From positions 5,030,010 through 5,094,009 of the forward strand of contig NC_060061.1 of NCBI RefSeq assembly GCF_020283565.1: DNA of 64,000 bases, written 5' to 3'. This stretch comes from Trifolium pratense (Eukaryota; Streptophyta; Magnoliopsida; Fabales; Fabaceae). Shown here piece after piece: positions 12,423 to 25,722 of the stretch. Made by a program: the position numbers and the translations under genes. Position 1 is the first letter of the stretch. Each line of letters begins with the position of its first letter. Under the pieces are notes generated by a model. It had not been told where the DNA came from. It searched no databases and saw nothing but the letters and a program-made list of their open reading frames with translations.

Positions 12423-13006
12423 TGATAGATTTTAATAATTAATTTACCAATTAATTACATACAAGTCATGCTCTTATACAAATGTGCGGAAGCTAGATAG
12501 AACAAAAGGAGCATGCATATGTAAACTGAATCTACGACATGTCAATTGATTAGAGATATCAGGAATACCTGGATCCATTGAGAAAGTTCTTTAACAATAG
12601 TCCTGAAACACGAAAGGTTAGACGAGCAACACGTACTCGTTGGCTAGTGTGGTTCTTCCTCAACCGGTACTCCTTATGCCTTGAATTCTCTTCAGATGGG
12701 GAGAAGAGGTTATTTGCTTGTGTACGGTATATTGGGGACCATAGCCTATATATAGTGTGATGGCCAATTAGGGTTCCCATTATTCCGGAATTGGCCATCC
12801 TGACATCCACTCATATTTTCGTCCATATCCACTAATTAGTTCATTAATTAATATCTTAATAGAAATCCATTTAGCCTTTTAACTTTATCTGATCACTTAT
12901 CAACTAAGGCTCTTATTATGATAAATAGCTAATATAATTAATTTAAATATAAATGCCCACATAACAATTATTGGAATATAATAATTAAATATAAAATATT
13001 CCAACA
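12423..13006 (-). mobile_element. solo LTR of an LTR retrotransposon
   Basis: On the minus strand the 584-base block begins TGTTGGAATATTTTATATTT and ends TCTATCA. A perfect 5-bp duplication GACAA flanks it (12418-12422, 13007-13011). It contains a TATA box and no internal retrotransposon domain lies beside it, so it is the product of recombination between two LTRs. The TGTTGGAATA start is common in Copia elements. Confidence 0.9.
12745..12755 (-). promoter_or_regulatory. TATA box of the solo LTR
   Basis: CTATATATAGG on the minus strand lies 251 bases into the LTR, just where the U3/R border would be. It could still drive transcription leftward. Confidence 0.5.
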
Positions 13007-13011
13007 GACAA

Positions 13012-14989
13012 AACCAAAAAAGCACGAGAAGATCTAAATCCGAAAGAAATGCAAAAAATCATAAAGAAAATCTATTTTATGAATAGAAGAACTTTCGATT
13101 GGTTATGGATGTGAAACTTAATTTACACGTCATCTACGTACTAATATACTGTAATTTTTAGTAATTAAGACTAATTAATTATGAAGCTGATAACATTCGT
13201 CATGAAAACGACCCTGCATAAGCTACCGTAGTATTCATGCATGCACATTCTGACGTATTTAATATGGCAGCTTGCGGAACACTTGCATGCATTATTTATT
13301 CAGCAATTGCAATGGGGTTTTCCTTCAAGTCGTGTCCTTCAACAATTGCTCCATTAGAGTCAAGTCATTCACTTCAAAATTGAAAATTTATTTGGTGAAC
13401 TATCATTTTTTTATGTTGTTGGTTTTTGTTTACTTTTAAAATGAGATAACTTAAAAATTAAATATTGTTTTGGACTGGGCTTAAGTTTAATTCGACATTG
13501 AGCTTGTATCCATCCTCATATTTATGGTTTTGGCTCAGTGTTAGGAACTACATATACCCTTATCATGTAGAAGGACAAAGTAATATTCTATCTCCAAAAC
13601 TTTCGTTTCACGCAAAAATTAACTTTAACGTCAGAGTGTCAGCAAGTACAACACCCCCTTCACATCATCGTATCAGCGTGAAAAACAACCGATAGCGTCT
13701 ATTTCAACCAGGTAAGATTAGTGGCGCCTGTATACAGGAAATTGATAGTGAGGGTTGAGAGCTGTTTTTGAAGTGAAATTATGCAACAAAGTTCAAACGT
13801 TTATTAGAGCTGTTTCCAATGCGGATGATACTTCTGAGACTAAACAGGATGAGGTGGTGTTAAAAGTAATCCCATTACTATTTATTCTTCAACGAGAATA
13901 TTATGGACTTGGGCTGCCTTAGAATCCCATTGCTATAGGAAAATTTTCCATGTCATCCACTACTTATACCTGCTGCACCCCCTTACACCGGAAGTGTACA
14001 CCGGTAATAAAAATTTAATTGATAAATATCGAATGTTTTCATAACTACTAAGATTGATATGTAATCGTGTTTCTTTTACCTTAATTCATTAGTTACTAGA
14101 AGAAAGAGTTCCAATGACACAAAGTATATGTAAACAAATTGGATTAATTAAAATTTGATCCAAGTTAAACCAAGTTTTTTGTTTTTTTTATAAGCAATGC
14201 TAATTGTTAGTATTACAATGTTATGTTAGTTTTTTTTTTCTTTGCAAGAATTTGAACCCTGAAACTTCTACTCCTTAACCCTTAGCTCAACTAGTTTAAA
14301 CCAAGTTTAATTGGATTGTATTTTTTTTAATATATGAACTAGAAAATATTTTCTCAAAATAAACTCAAACCGCACTACAAGTTGTAAACACATGTTTTTT
14401 GTTTTATAATTTCTATTCCAAAAATTTATAATCACACATATTCTAATAAAAAAATCAAAAAATCAATGAAGTAATGAATCTATATGTCCTAGAAAGATAA
14501 AAATATCAAAATTGTTAAGATTAATATCTATAGTGTCCTGTTTAAAAGAAAAAAAATCCTAGTGTCCCACATTTAAATCCAATTTTTTTAATGTATATAT
14601 ATTTTTTACAATGCTAAAGAAAAATAAAAGAAAGAAGAAGATATTTTCAGCCAAGTCGCTCCTAAGAAGATAACTTATGTCTTACAGATGCGTAATATGA
14701 ATTGTGAGATCAACATCAGATGAAGTCCTAAGTTTTTTACTAAGAAATGAGGGTACATGGAACATTGATAATGTTTATGGAGAATGAATTTTCTCCATTT
14801 AATTTTTCTCATGTTCCTCAATTTCTTTAATCTCCACATTTCAATTTACTTTTTTTTTTCCCTCCATCCAAATCAATGATTCAAAACAAAATTTATCTTA
14901 AATCCTAAATTAACATGAGAGAATACACTCTCATGTTTATGCAATGTAAAAAAACCGAGTAGTTGAAAAGTTCTTCAATGACCATATAT

Positions 14990-14992
<3 letters not shown>
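13012..14992. other. intergenic upstream of ISA3
   Basis: No gene supported. 13465-13695 is open for 76 codons but matches nothing I know. Confidence 0.55.
14200..14310 (-). mobile_element. possible SINE-like fragment
   Basis: GAATTTGAACCCTGAAACTT followed by CTACTCCTTAACCCTTAGCT resembles the antisense of a tRNA-like repeat head. Weak. Confidence 0.3.

Positions 14993-15043
<51 letters not shown>
14993..15043. repeat. (AT)n microsatellite
   Basis: Uninterrupted AT dinucleotides, about 50 bases, some 400 bases before the ISA3 start. Confidence 0.95.
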
Positions 15044-15045
<2 letters not shown>

Positions 15046-15165
15046 TCCCTCTGTCCCAAAATATAAGCAAAAATTGGTAAATGAAAGTTGATGTATTTGG
15101 TTTAAAATTTAGTCAAGATACATTCACTTTTGTTGACCTCCTTTTGCTTATATTTTAATGAAGAA
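15042..15165. mobile_element. Stowaway-like MITE beside an (AT)n tract
   Basis: The left end TACTCCCTCTGTCCCAAAAT follows an (AT)n tract (about 14993-15042). The interior arms ATATAAGCAAAA and TTTTGCTTATAT are inverted. The right terminus lacks the GGAGGGAGTA end. 33293-33420 looks like a decayed copy of the same interior. Confidence 0.55.
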
Positions 15166-15446
15166 ACGATAAATAAGAAATTAACGGTTGCAAAGAAAGG
15201 AAAGGAAGAAGAGTGAGTGGGCCAAGAGAAAGCGCGAAGAAACAAACAAACAAATAAACAAGCACCGTGTCTGTCTCTTCCGAATTGAAAAAGTTACTAC
15301 TAACATATGCTTGTTGCTTCTTAGAGAGAATTAATCATTCAATGTGTATGATTAATCAGAGTGATGTTATTGCTTACAAATCACTAGCATTGTATCATTT
15401 GCATTCCCAATTTTCACACTCTTTGTTCCATTTTTGTTGAGAATCA

Positions 15447-18400
15447 ATGGCAATGTGTTGCTTCTCTCACATTCTTCTATCTCCTCCATATATCACCACA
15501 ACCTTCACTTCTCAATCTCCGTCACAATTTCCAAGAATTGCTATCTTCAACAAAAGGGATTTAGAGTTTCACAATCACAACACAACTACCTCTTTCATTT
15601 CTTCAAACCCGAACAAGATCTTCGCTATTGGAAATGGTGCCACTACTGAAACTGCAGTTGTTGAGATTCAAAAGCTCCAATTCCAAGTTTCCAAAGGCTA
15701 CCCCTCTCCCTTCGGTGCTACTTTTCAAGAAGACGGGGTCAATTTCGCCATTTACTCTCTCAATGCACTCTCAGCTACTCTCTGTTTGTTTACTCTCTCT
15801 GACTTCAAAAACGTTAGTCACTTCTTCTTTCCTTTATTCAATTCAATTACAAATTTCTGAAAACTTCTCCGAGTTTTTAGGTTTTTAGGTTTTTTTTTAA
15901 TTGATTTTAGTTTGTTGCAGAATGAAGTAACAGAGTACATTAATCTTGATCCATTGGTGAATAAAACGGGATGTGTTTGGCATGTGTTTCTAAAAGGGGA
16001 TTTTAAAGATATGCTTTATGGTTACAAATTTGATGGCAAATTTTCTCCTCAACAAGGACATTATTATGACTCTTCTCGAATTTTACTTGATCCTTATGCA
16101 AAAGTTAGCATCTTCTCTTAATTATTGTTTTTATGTATATATAAATAAATCAGCACTATTGAAGATCGATAATACTCCCTCCAGTCCCTGGCCAGATACA
16201 TCAGTTATTCAATGAACTTGAATTGTCTGTTATAAAAGGGACCCGAGGGAGTATATATATTATGTTGCTTGGTGTTTGGACTCTTATGATATAGTACTAA
16301 TTTTTGTAGGCAGTTATAAGTAGAGGAGAGTTTGGGGCTGTAGGACCTGATGGTAACTGCTGGCCTCAAATGGCTGGCATGGTGCCTTTTAATCACGAGG
16401 AGGTACTTAATTTATTTATGGTTGTTTTTTTTTGCTTGAATTCTTAATTTGAAGACTATGATTCTATTTTTTGATTTTCTTGTTGTGCATTGTGTTTAGT
16501 TTGACTGGGAAGGAGACTTGCCTTTGAAATACCCACAAAAGGATCTTATTATATATGAAATGCATGTAAGAGGGTTCACAAAGCATGAATCAAGTAACAC
16601 CGAGTTCCCCGGTACTTATCTTGGTGTAGTGGAGAAGCTTGATCATTTAAAGGTGAAATTTATGATCACGTTTCTAAAAAAGAATTCAAAAGATCCCTGT
16701 GACATTTCACAATGCATGATTGTAAATGAACTTTATCAAGGAGTCAGAAGGAGGCTGAGCCGACTCATACTGTCATCAATATGTTTGGACAATTGAGTCT
16801 CCTAGCCTTGGTGCCTTGTATTATTGTTGGATCCGCAATATGTTTTCATGCATGGGATTGCATTATTTGTTTTTCCATTGTATTGCATTATTACCATAAA
16901 AAGCAGATATGAAATTCATAATGAAACTGATTTCATTTGGCATTATTCATTTTGCAGGAACTTGGAGTAAATTGTATAGAATTAATGCCTTGTCATGAGT
17001 TCAATGAGCTGGAATACTACAGTTACAATGCTGTACAAGGGGACTATAGGTAAGAGAGTCATTTGGTGATGAAACCATTATCATTCTTATCAATGGCTTC
17101 TGGTTGTATAATCTTCAGGTCAGATGTTAATCACAGTTAGACTTTTCTTTGTATCATTGCCATTTTCAACCCTTGATGCCTCGCAAGTCGCATCAAATCA
17201 TTAACTAATCGGATGTTATTCTACATTTGTAGCTCCATACGATTCTTATTTTGACTTCTCTTTAGTTTTATCTCAAGTTTATGATAAACATGCATCACTT
17301 TTCTTTTAGGGTCAATTTTTGGGGGTATTCAACCATCAATTACTTTTCACCAATGATCAGATACTCATCAGCCGGCATAAAAAACTGTGGTCGTGATGGG
17401 ATTAATGAAATCAAGTTTCTTATCAAAGAGGCGCACAAGAGAGGAATAGAGGTGATCAATATTGCCTATGCTTTCATTTCTTTAATTTTCTATCTTTCTT
17501 GTTTTTTTAGATTAAATTATGCTTTCATTGCTATATTACTGGAGCAGGTTATCATGGATGTTGTTTTCAATCATACAGCTGAAGGGAATGAGAAGGGTCC
17601 CATTATTTCTTTCAGAGGAGTCGACAACAGTGTGTATTATATGGTAGCACCGAAGGTATTCCTAAGCATTGTTATTATCTCTTTCAGCTATTTGATTGAA
17701 AATTATGAAGCCTTGGAGGAACTCAAATCTCAAAGGAAAAGGTCGGTAAATCATAAAAATGAAATTCTTGGTGAAAGTAGTTCTGATTAGGAATATTGAA
17801 GCAAAGTTAACTACTCAAGCAGTTAACAGTGACCAGTCCGTGAACACTTATCATCTAAATTAATCCCCTGAGTGATTATCTATTCATAAACCGGAAATGC
17901 TTACCAAAAATATCTTTTCCGTAATTTCCAAACAAATTTTGATTATCATTTATCCAAAAAAAAAATATTTATAAATTCATTTAGCATGATTTTTTGTTTG
18001 TTCCTGATTTGGGATTCAGTTCTTATTTATTGACTAGACACGATGTTTCCCGATCTAAAAGGTTGGTCAGTGCATTAAGCATACAAAAGTAACAGGACAC
18101 AACAGGATACCCAACTCCTATGAGAAAGTAAAGTTATTAGAGTGGATGTTTAAAATCCACGTTTTGGTTTCCTTGAAATTCTACTCTCTAGCATGATAAC
18201 AGATAAGGGTCAGGATTAAGTAGCCACCCATCAAGCTAGAAACTTTGTTAACCAACATTTTTAGTTGCATCTTTACTTCTTAAGGCATTGCAGTTAGTAG
18301 TATGCAGATTGAGTTTTTACGGCTCTTTGGCTGTTTTCAAATTTATTTATACGCATTTTTGGATTGATTTAAACCACGGGGTAATGTCAACTAGACCCGC

Positions 18401-21400
18401 TTTTATGTCTTTAGGGGGAATTCTACAACTATTCAGGATGTGGGAACACATTCAATTGCAACCATCCAGTTGTACGTAAATTTATAGTGGACTGCTTAAG
18501 GTATGTTTACAATGATTATCGAGGATATGCTTTTATCAAATTTATTATTCAATGATTTAACAAAAAATTAAATCATTTTAAACCTTTTAACGTACACCAG
18601 ATGTAGCGGTGCATGTGGGATAATTCCTTAAAGCCATCAAAGAATATATAAGTTCTAGATACCGGATTAATGATTTAATATTTTGTAGCATATCACTTCT
18701 AACATGGTTTACCTCAACAGTGCTATATCTTTTGGTCCATTATATATTTAATGTATAATTGTATATTTTTTCAGTTTATTGCACTTCACTTTGATCATAT
18801 TTGTTTCAATTATTATTTAAAAGGAGTTAGAAATTACTACCAAATTAGATTGAAGGCCTTGCTAATTTTCTCTCATCATGCAACAGATATTGGGTAACGG
18901 AAATGCATGTGGATGGTTTTCGCTTTGATCTTGCTTCTATTATGACCAGGAGTAGCAGGTTATAAACTATATAATGCATTGGTACAGAAATTTACTGGAG
19001 AATGATTCTTTCTGTACTTAATTTTCCTTTCCATGTTTGTCACCAGTCTCTGGAATGGAGTTAATGTATTTGGTGCTCCAATAGAAGGTGACTTGCTGGC
19101 AATTGGAACCCCTCTAAGCAGCCCACCATTGATTGATATGATCAGTAATGATCCAATACTTCGCGGAGTGAAGGTTTTTCAACTTTTATAGTTCTTTTAA
19201 ATCAATTACAACTGGAACCCCCTCTAAGCAGCCCACCATTGATTGCCTCATTGTATTTCTCTGGTTGCATTCAATAACACAGGGCCACATTTCCCTGCTC
19301 TCTTCATTTTTTCAGTTTATCATATATCTTGCTATCATAATCAGTTGAATCCCATCAGGCACTTAGTGTTAGTGGTTATTAACTAGTTTCACTTTTGGAA
19401 CTTGAATAGCCACAGACAAAAGGATGCCTTTTAAGGAAATGTTTCCTTCTAGGTACTGTTTATTTTATTGCCTCACCTAGATCGAGTGCCTAATGTCAGT
19501 AGCCAAGAAGTCAGCCTGGCTCGGGCATCCCTCAAATTATTTTGATTTGGTCATTGTAATCATATAGATTAGTTTTCACTTGTTTGAAAGCAGTGAGCTA
19601 AATATGCTTAGTTTCTTGATTTCTCCTTTATAGCTTATAGCCGAAGCCTGGGATGCTGGAGGCCTCTACCAAGTTGGCACTTTCCCTCACTGGGGTATTT
19701 GGTCAGAATGGAATGGGAAGGTTAGTGCAGACATACATCTGTTATAAACTCATTATGATGTGACAAAAAAATGCAAGGATGTAGTAGCACAACTTGAATG
19801 GAACTCACAAGTGTGTGGCTTAGAAAAAGAGAACTACACAACACATAGATAAAACATCATAATTGCATCACATCATCATAAAGCATATAACTTAGCTAAC
19901 CTTCTAGTCTGTTTATGTGAAATTATAAGAGTGCAAGGTTTAATTTTTTCTAGAACTTTCATTTATAATATGATTATTGTTGACAATCCAACACATCCAT
20001 GACTTGTTATGCTGTGCATGATGTATCAACCGTTGTTATTTATCAACGGATGAGATTACTTTCTTTTTCCTCTAAAGCGAAGAATCCTCAAAAGTAATAC
20101 TCTTTGTTTTAGAGGAGCTGGATCCAAACTTCATAGCAATGCCATGCCTTTTTCAAATCGTTCAATCTCGAAGGAAATTGTTGGTATATTGTAGTCAATT
20201 AAATTGTATGATTAAAGTTTTATAAAAAAAATTGTATGATTATTAGCAGAATAATTTTCACCTGTTCTATAGCAGTCCTACTAGAACAACCGGAGGAGTG
20301 ACAATATCAATATGTATACATTTAACTAGAATCTTATTGAATCCCTTTATGCAAGCTAAGATGCTGAAATTTAATCATAGTCTGTAGGCTACTATTTACC
20401 TTTGACTAGTGCTGTTTTCCTCTACATGCTCCCTATGTTGTTAGTTCATTGCTTTCAGTGTAAGCAATTCTCTATAACCTAATGATTGACTATTGCATAC
20501 CCCCCAATTTTCTACAAATTGTATGTTACATCATGTACTTGTGAGTGTATGAACTATTTAATGTGCCATTCTTGAATTTTTCAGTATAGAGACACAGTAC
20601 GCCAATTTATCAAGGGCACGGATGGCTTTGCAGGAGCATTTGCTGAATGCGTTTGTGGGAGTCCTAATTTGTATCAGGTTTATCTGTTGTCTCATGTCAC
20701 ACTATAGTAATAGTACTAGACAGTAGTAGTTTCTCCCACTTCTATTCTTATTATTTATATGATGATCATTGTAGTCATAACCATTGTTGTTTGAATTGTT
20801 TCTCTTATTGATTTCAAATTTATGCATGTAAACATCCCATTTCACCGTCCTTTAACTTGCTCAATATAATATATTTTATTCTCAGGGGATTATGTTTTCT
20901 GTTGTTATCGTCTATTCTTCTACCTTGTTCTTTTGTGTGGTGGACATTACTCTCTATTTTTGGCACAGGGAGGAAGAAAACCATGGAATAGTATTAACCT
21001 TGTATGTGCTCATGATGGCTTTACTCTAGCTGATTTGGTCACTTATAACAAGAAGCATAACTTGCCCAATGGAGAAGACAATAATGATGGAGAAAATCAT
21101 AATAATAGCTGGAACTGTGGAGAGGTAGATGTTTAAAAACCTGTTCAGAGTTGTGTTTAACGTAATTTTTCCTCTAATTTTCTTTCTACTGCATGGTGGT
21201 ACATCATCACAAGATTATTCGACCAAACTGAACATCATTAATATTACACTATTCATGATAATATCTAAAATCCAATATGTTTACTGTTATTAATCAGGCA
21301 TACTAGGTTCATGTACCTGGAAGTGCGCAAGACAATTTGTTAATGTGAAATGAATAAAAAAAATGCGGGTCTTATATATTTTCTTTTATTGTTAGTCATA

Positions 21401-23438
21401 GATATCCATACTCATTAACACAAACATGTCTTGTGTACTACTGTCATTATAAAACAGTGTCTTTGTAATCCTTCTCCAAATTGTTGCATGTTTCTTCTTT
21501 TCCCCATCTCCCTCAGCTGTATGCAACATATGAGTTGGGCTTTTAAACTACGTTTAGATCGTGTTCTAACTACCTATCCATCATCATGTTTTTATATGAT
21601 TTAGGGTGTGTAAGTTTGCTATTATGAAGAGTCTGTCATTACTAATCTCTGCTTTGAAGAAAACTATAATTTATCATCGTAAACCGAGCATTAGTGTAAC
21701 TTATAGGCCTTTATCTCTATTCCTGCCTGATATCTTGTCATATTTATATAATTCAATAGAACGTTGAATCTATTTTCTCCCATGTTTGTGTTTAGACTAG
21801 CACATATTGTGATATTATGCATTTCTAGGCTTAGTTAATTACTGTTTAAATGTCACGCCACACCTCACTTTCTGAATCCTTCAAATAGCTCCTTAGAGTA
21901 TTAGAATCTTAATCAATGAGTTACTATTAAATTCTGATTTCATTTCTTGAACTAATGTAGGAGGGGGAGTTTGTCAGTGCCTCAGTTAAGAAATTGAGGA
22001 AACGACAAATGCGTAATTTCTTTCTTACACTCATGGTTTCCCAGGTAAAGCCCAGTCAACAGCACAGTTTTTATTTAGAAATTTGTTTGGACCACTAGGA
22101 CTTCTGTTACATATTAAGTAGCTAATAACAAGTTTTGCACAGGAGCCTGAAACAGTTTCTTCTGACTTTTATACGGCAGACTGAGGAGCAATAAAAATCT
22201 AAAATGACTTTTAGTTTAAGGCAAATGCTAACCATGCACTCTGGGCTCTGGTTAAAGAATAAAATTTAAGAAATTTATTGGAAATTGTTTCCTTTATCAA
22301 TGCATTAAATGTTGCATTTTTCAATACATATATGCTCCCATTTCTTAAACCTTTAACTAGTCTCCGAGGACACTTGATGGCAAAACCGTTAGTGTAATGC
22401 TGTGTTGTATGCTTTTTTTGTTAAATTCATTAAGTTATTCCAATTTAAATGTAGATGATATTGTTGACAACACAGGTTTGTTTACTGACTTTTAGTTTAT
22501 CTTACCAGGGAGTTCCGATGATATATATGGGCGATGAATATGGACATACAAAAGGGGGAAACAACAATACCTACTGTCATGATAATTATGTGATCCCCTT
22601 ATCTACAAGAATTTTTTAATGCACATCCCACCATATTGTCAATTCCATTAACTTATCCTCAGCAATTTTGCAGCATAATTATTTCCGATGGGATAAAAAG
22701 GAAGAATCCTCATCAGACTTCTTCAGATTTTGCCGTCTTTTGACCAAGTTCCGCCAGTAAGTACTTTTTGCATTCTTCTTGGACTCTAGCATTCTTCACA
22801 TGTTCTAACGCTGTAATCCTGCAGGGAATGTGAATCTCTTGGCTTAGATGACTTCCCAACATCAGAGAGGCTGCAGTGGCATGGTCATTTTCCTGTAACA
22901 CCAGACTGGTCTGAGAGTAGCCGTTTTGTGGCTTTTACCCTGGTATGATAATTTGTTACCATGACATAGGGATATAAGAGTTCGGTTACTGGTAAAAATC
23001 TGTGGGAATCACATATTAGGATCTATTTCTTATGATCTTGACTTTAAATTTAGGTTTAGTACGTGTTTCAACTCTGCACTAACCAAACCTCGACCTTACA
23101 TGTTTGACAATGAACAACAAGCATTTGCAGGAAAAGAAAGTTGAAATAATCTTGCAATGATAATAGCTTCTTACACTACATAGTTGAAATTAGTTTGTGT
23201 ATCTCAACTTTTTCAGAAGCCCCCTTGTTTACATACTCCATAAACATTTCTAAACTTGTAAGGACTTTTACATTAGTTAGAAACCTATCTCAGTTGCAAA
23301 GGTCCAAAAGTTGAAAGATAATACCAATTGGGCTAAAGCAACTCTACATCTGGCAACAGTTGAAAGCCATTATTGAGATATTATATATAGATCCTCTAGG
23401 TTTAGGAATAATCAGCTTGGTGCTGCTGTTGTAAGGAT

Positions 23439-23475
<37 letters not shown>

Positions 23476-24174
23476 TTTGAACAGAAATCCCCTTGACAGA
23501 AGATGTATGTTGACTTGAGAAAAGTTACTTCGTTACATCTCCAATTCCAATATATACTGATGTGAAAAGAAACATTTTATTCTTAGCCATTGTTTTGAAG
23601 TACCAAATGTTTAACAGTGTTATGTTGTCATGTGGTATGAAATATAGGTTGAGCTGATCCTGGACATAAACTAATACCCTTCATGCAAAGCTATCCTGCC
23701 CAGATTAGCATCAGTAGAACTTTTGACCTCTCAGTAGCTTCATTTACTTTTAACCCTTTTTCTAAAGAAAAAAATGTTCCATCCCTTAAGCTATTTTAGT
23801 GTACTAAAGCTCCTATGCTTTGAACTTATTTGTCTACTTGTGTAACCCTTGCTTGGATACTCCATAAATGACTAATTTTCCCCCCTTATTTGGCATGAAA
23901 ATCAACTCAGATGGACTCGGTCAAGGGCGAAATTTATGTTGCTTTCAATACAAGTCATTTACCTTTCACAATAACCTTGCCAGAGCGTCCTGGATACAGA
24001 TGGGAACCTCTCATAGACACCAGCAAGTCCGCACCATATGATTTTCTCACACCTGATCTTCCTGGAAGAGATATTGCAATACAACAGTATGCTCAGTTTC
24101 TTGACGCCAATATGTATCCCATGCTTAGTTACTCTTCCATCATCCTTTTGCGCACTCCCGATGTAAATGCCTAG
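15447..24174 (+). CDS. ISA3: isoamylase 3, chloroplastic starch-debranching enzyme (18 exons)
   Basis: Hydrolyses alpha-1,6 branch points of glucans in plastids; ISA3 mainly trims short branches during starch breakdown. Exons, all GT-AG and joined in frame: 15447-15812, 15921-16103, 16310-16402, 16500-16652, 16958-17049, 17310-17451, 17548-17655, 18415-18500, 18887-18958, 19047-19173, 19634-19720, 20585-20677, 20969-21124, 21961-22044, 22509-22589, 22674-22756, 22825-22942, 23911-24174. They give 795 residues, close to the family length. The N-terminus, rich in Ser, Thr and Asn, looks like a transit peptide. A CBM48 domain begins near residue 83 ([10 protein letters not shown]). The GH13 catalytic motifs are complete: DVVFNHT (347-353), DGFRFDLAS with nucleophile Asp422, AEAWD with acid/base Glu478, and AHDGF with Asp550. 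The choice of ISA3 over ISA1/ISA2 rests on overall sequence feel and intact catalytic residues; ISA2 lacks some. Confidence 0.93.
16173..16253. mobile_element. 81-base mini Stowaway MITE in ISA3 intron 2
   Basis: TA then CTCCCTCCAGTCCCT at the left, and AGGGACCCGAGGGAG then TA at the right, form a short hairpin-capable element inside the intron between exons 2 and 3. Very short for the family, so probably an internally deleted copy. Confidence 0.6.
23441..23474. repeat. (AT)n microsatellite in the last ISA3 intron
   Basis: About 17 AT repeats within the intron between exons 17 and 18. Confidence 0.95.
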
Positions 24175-24349
24175 CTTGGAGAATCCTGATGCCTTGTAGA
24201 TACAGTATTCCAGTATGCTGGAACCATAAATGAATCATTGGATCAGTAAACAAAGCATAGAGAATGCATTGAAAATTTCCCTTTCCCTTTCTTTATGTAG
24301 GAATGGCAACATTATGAAGAAAAATGTTGTATTTTATTTTATTTTTTAA

Positions 24350-24529
24350 AAAAACTTGGTATCCAACCTTAGAACAGCAGACTAATCTAAGGGACCAATC
24401 TCACCGCCCACTTGCGAGGGCCTCATTTAAAGTCGGAGTTTTTTGGCTCTGTATGGACTTAGCCCACCGAAATTGGCACCAGAGGGAATCGAACCTGAGA
24501 CCTTGAGAGGAGCATACTCCAAGGACCCA
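24350..24529 (-). mobile_element. tRNA-derived SINE-like repeat just after ISA3
   Basis: On the minus strand a Pol III box B GGTTCGATTCC (24485-24495) sits about 35 bases from the start of the repeat, and the 180-base repeat ends in a T-run (CCAAGTTTTTTT), like Au-type SINEs. It lies 180-350 bases after the ISA3 stop, probably within or just past its 3' UTR, in antisense. Confidence 0.55.
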
Positions 24530-25675
24530 TATGATGGAATCATGTATGATGTAAAAGGAGGACGAATTAATAGGACACCTTTTTTTTCATTTAGAAAAAT
24601 CACAATGTTTAATTTATGTCACAAGTTATTTAAATATATCATTATTTTACACATCTTATTTTTTGTAAATCTAGCCCCTATTGTTCTCAACCCTTTCTTC
24701 TCCTTCTCTATTCTATGTTTGCGTTGCAAGTTTAAGAGGAATATCGGTTGATTGAAGATGATCAGTGACTCACCACAAACAATAAGATCGCAAGAGAGAA
24801 GATTTGAGAGTTTGATGACTATAAATTTAAAATAAGTTAAAGCATAGATTAGTTCATAGGAAACTTAAAAATGTTTTTAAACTAATCAAAAATATTTTTT
24901 TTTAACTTTTCTTAAACGGGAATTTCTGTAAAAAGAAAAGAAAAGAGGAAAGCATTAAACTCTGAGTATTTCCTGTTTTGACTATTTGAGCTGGTTGATT
25001 TCGTTTCCTTGAAAAGAAGTAAATGTAAATATCTTTGTAGCTATTTATTGGTTCGCTTTATATATTTTAATTTTATAGAACATATTTGCATTTTTCTACG
25101 AGTATCGATTATTTTAATCATTAAGTTTTTTCTCTCCTACTAAAAAATTTTAGTCACCAAAAGATCTCAATCTTATACATGTTTTAATATATAAAATATT
25201 AAAAACTAAATTATATTTTGATCCAATATTTTTATTTTAAGTTTGAACGTTTGATGAGGAATTTGATCATTCCAAATGTGAAAAAAATATCAACCACTTT
25301 ATAAGATATTTGGTCATTTTAATTAAATATTTTTTGGGTTAAATACCTAGCATAATATTTTTTTTACAGTATCTTTTTTATTGTTTGTTATAAAAATTAT
25401 AAAAAAAAAATATTTTTATATTAATTAATACTAAATAAAAGTAGCAATGTGATTAATGAATTTATGAAGAAATATTTTCAGCTAAAAAGAAATAAAATAT
25501 TACTAGTATAAAGAGTGGACAGTGACACACTGACACATACGGAAAGGGGTGGAAGGTTTTGGAAGGAAAAGAAAAAGGAATTCGAGAGAAATCTAGACAT
25601 TACCCGCTTCTTCTTAACTAATACAATTTTCCTTCTTATTCTCTCTCGTTCTCAACTTTCGTAATCCCAATCTCT
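24530..25675. other. intergenic between ISA3 and the 25.7-kb gene
   Basis: AT-rich; the last 100 bases are CT-rich and are the probable promoter and leader of the downstream gene. Confidence 0.55.
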
Positions 25676-25684
25676 AAACCCTAA
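25676..25684 (+). promoter_or_regulatory. telo-box in the leader of the 25.7-kb gene
   Basis: AAACCCTAA sits 39 bases before the start codon. Telo-boxes are frequent near the transcription start of plant genes expressed in dividing cells. The motif match is exact; function is inferred. Confidence 0.5.
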
Positions 25685-25722
25685 TTATTTGATTCATCAT
25701 CTCTGTGCAATAACATTCATCC

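Noticed and set aside
12559..12810. Minus-strand 83-codon frame (TFRVSGLLLKNFLNGS)
   Set aside because: It lies wholly within the solo LTR and starts near its TATA box; LTRs rarely encode protein.
17281..17790. 169-residue open frame across ISA3 exons 6 and 7 as one exon
   Set aside because: It reads through the intron at 17452-17547; the family protein joins exactly at the GT-AG borders.
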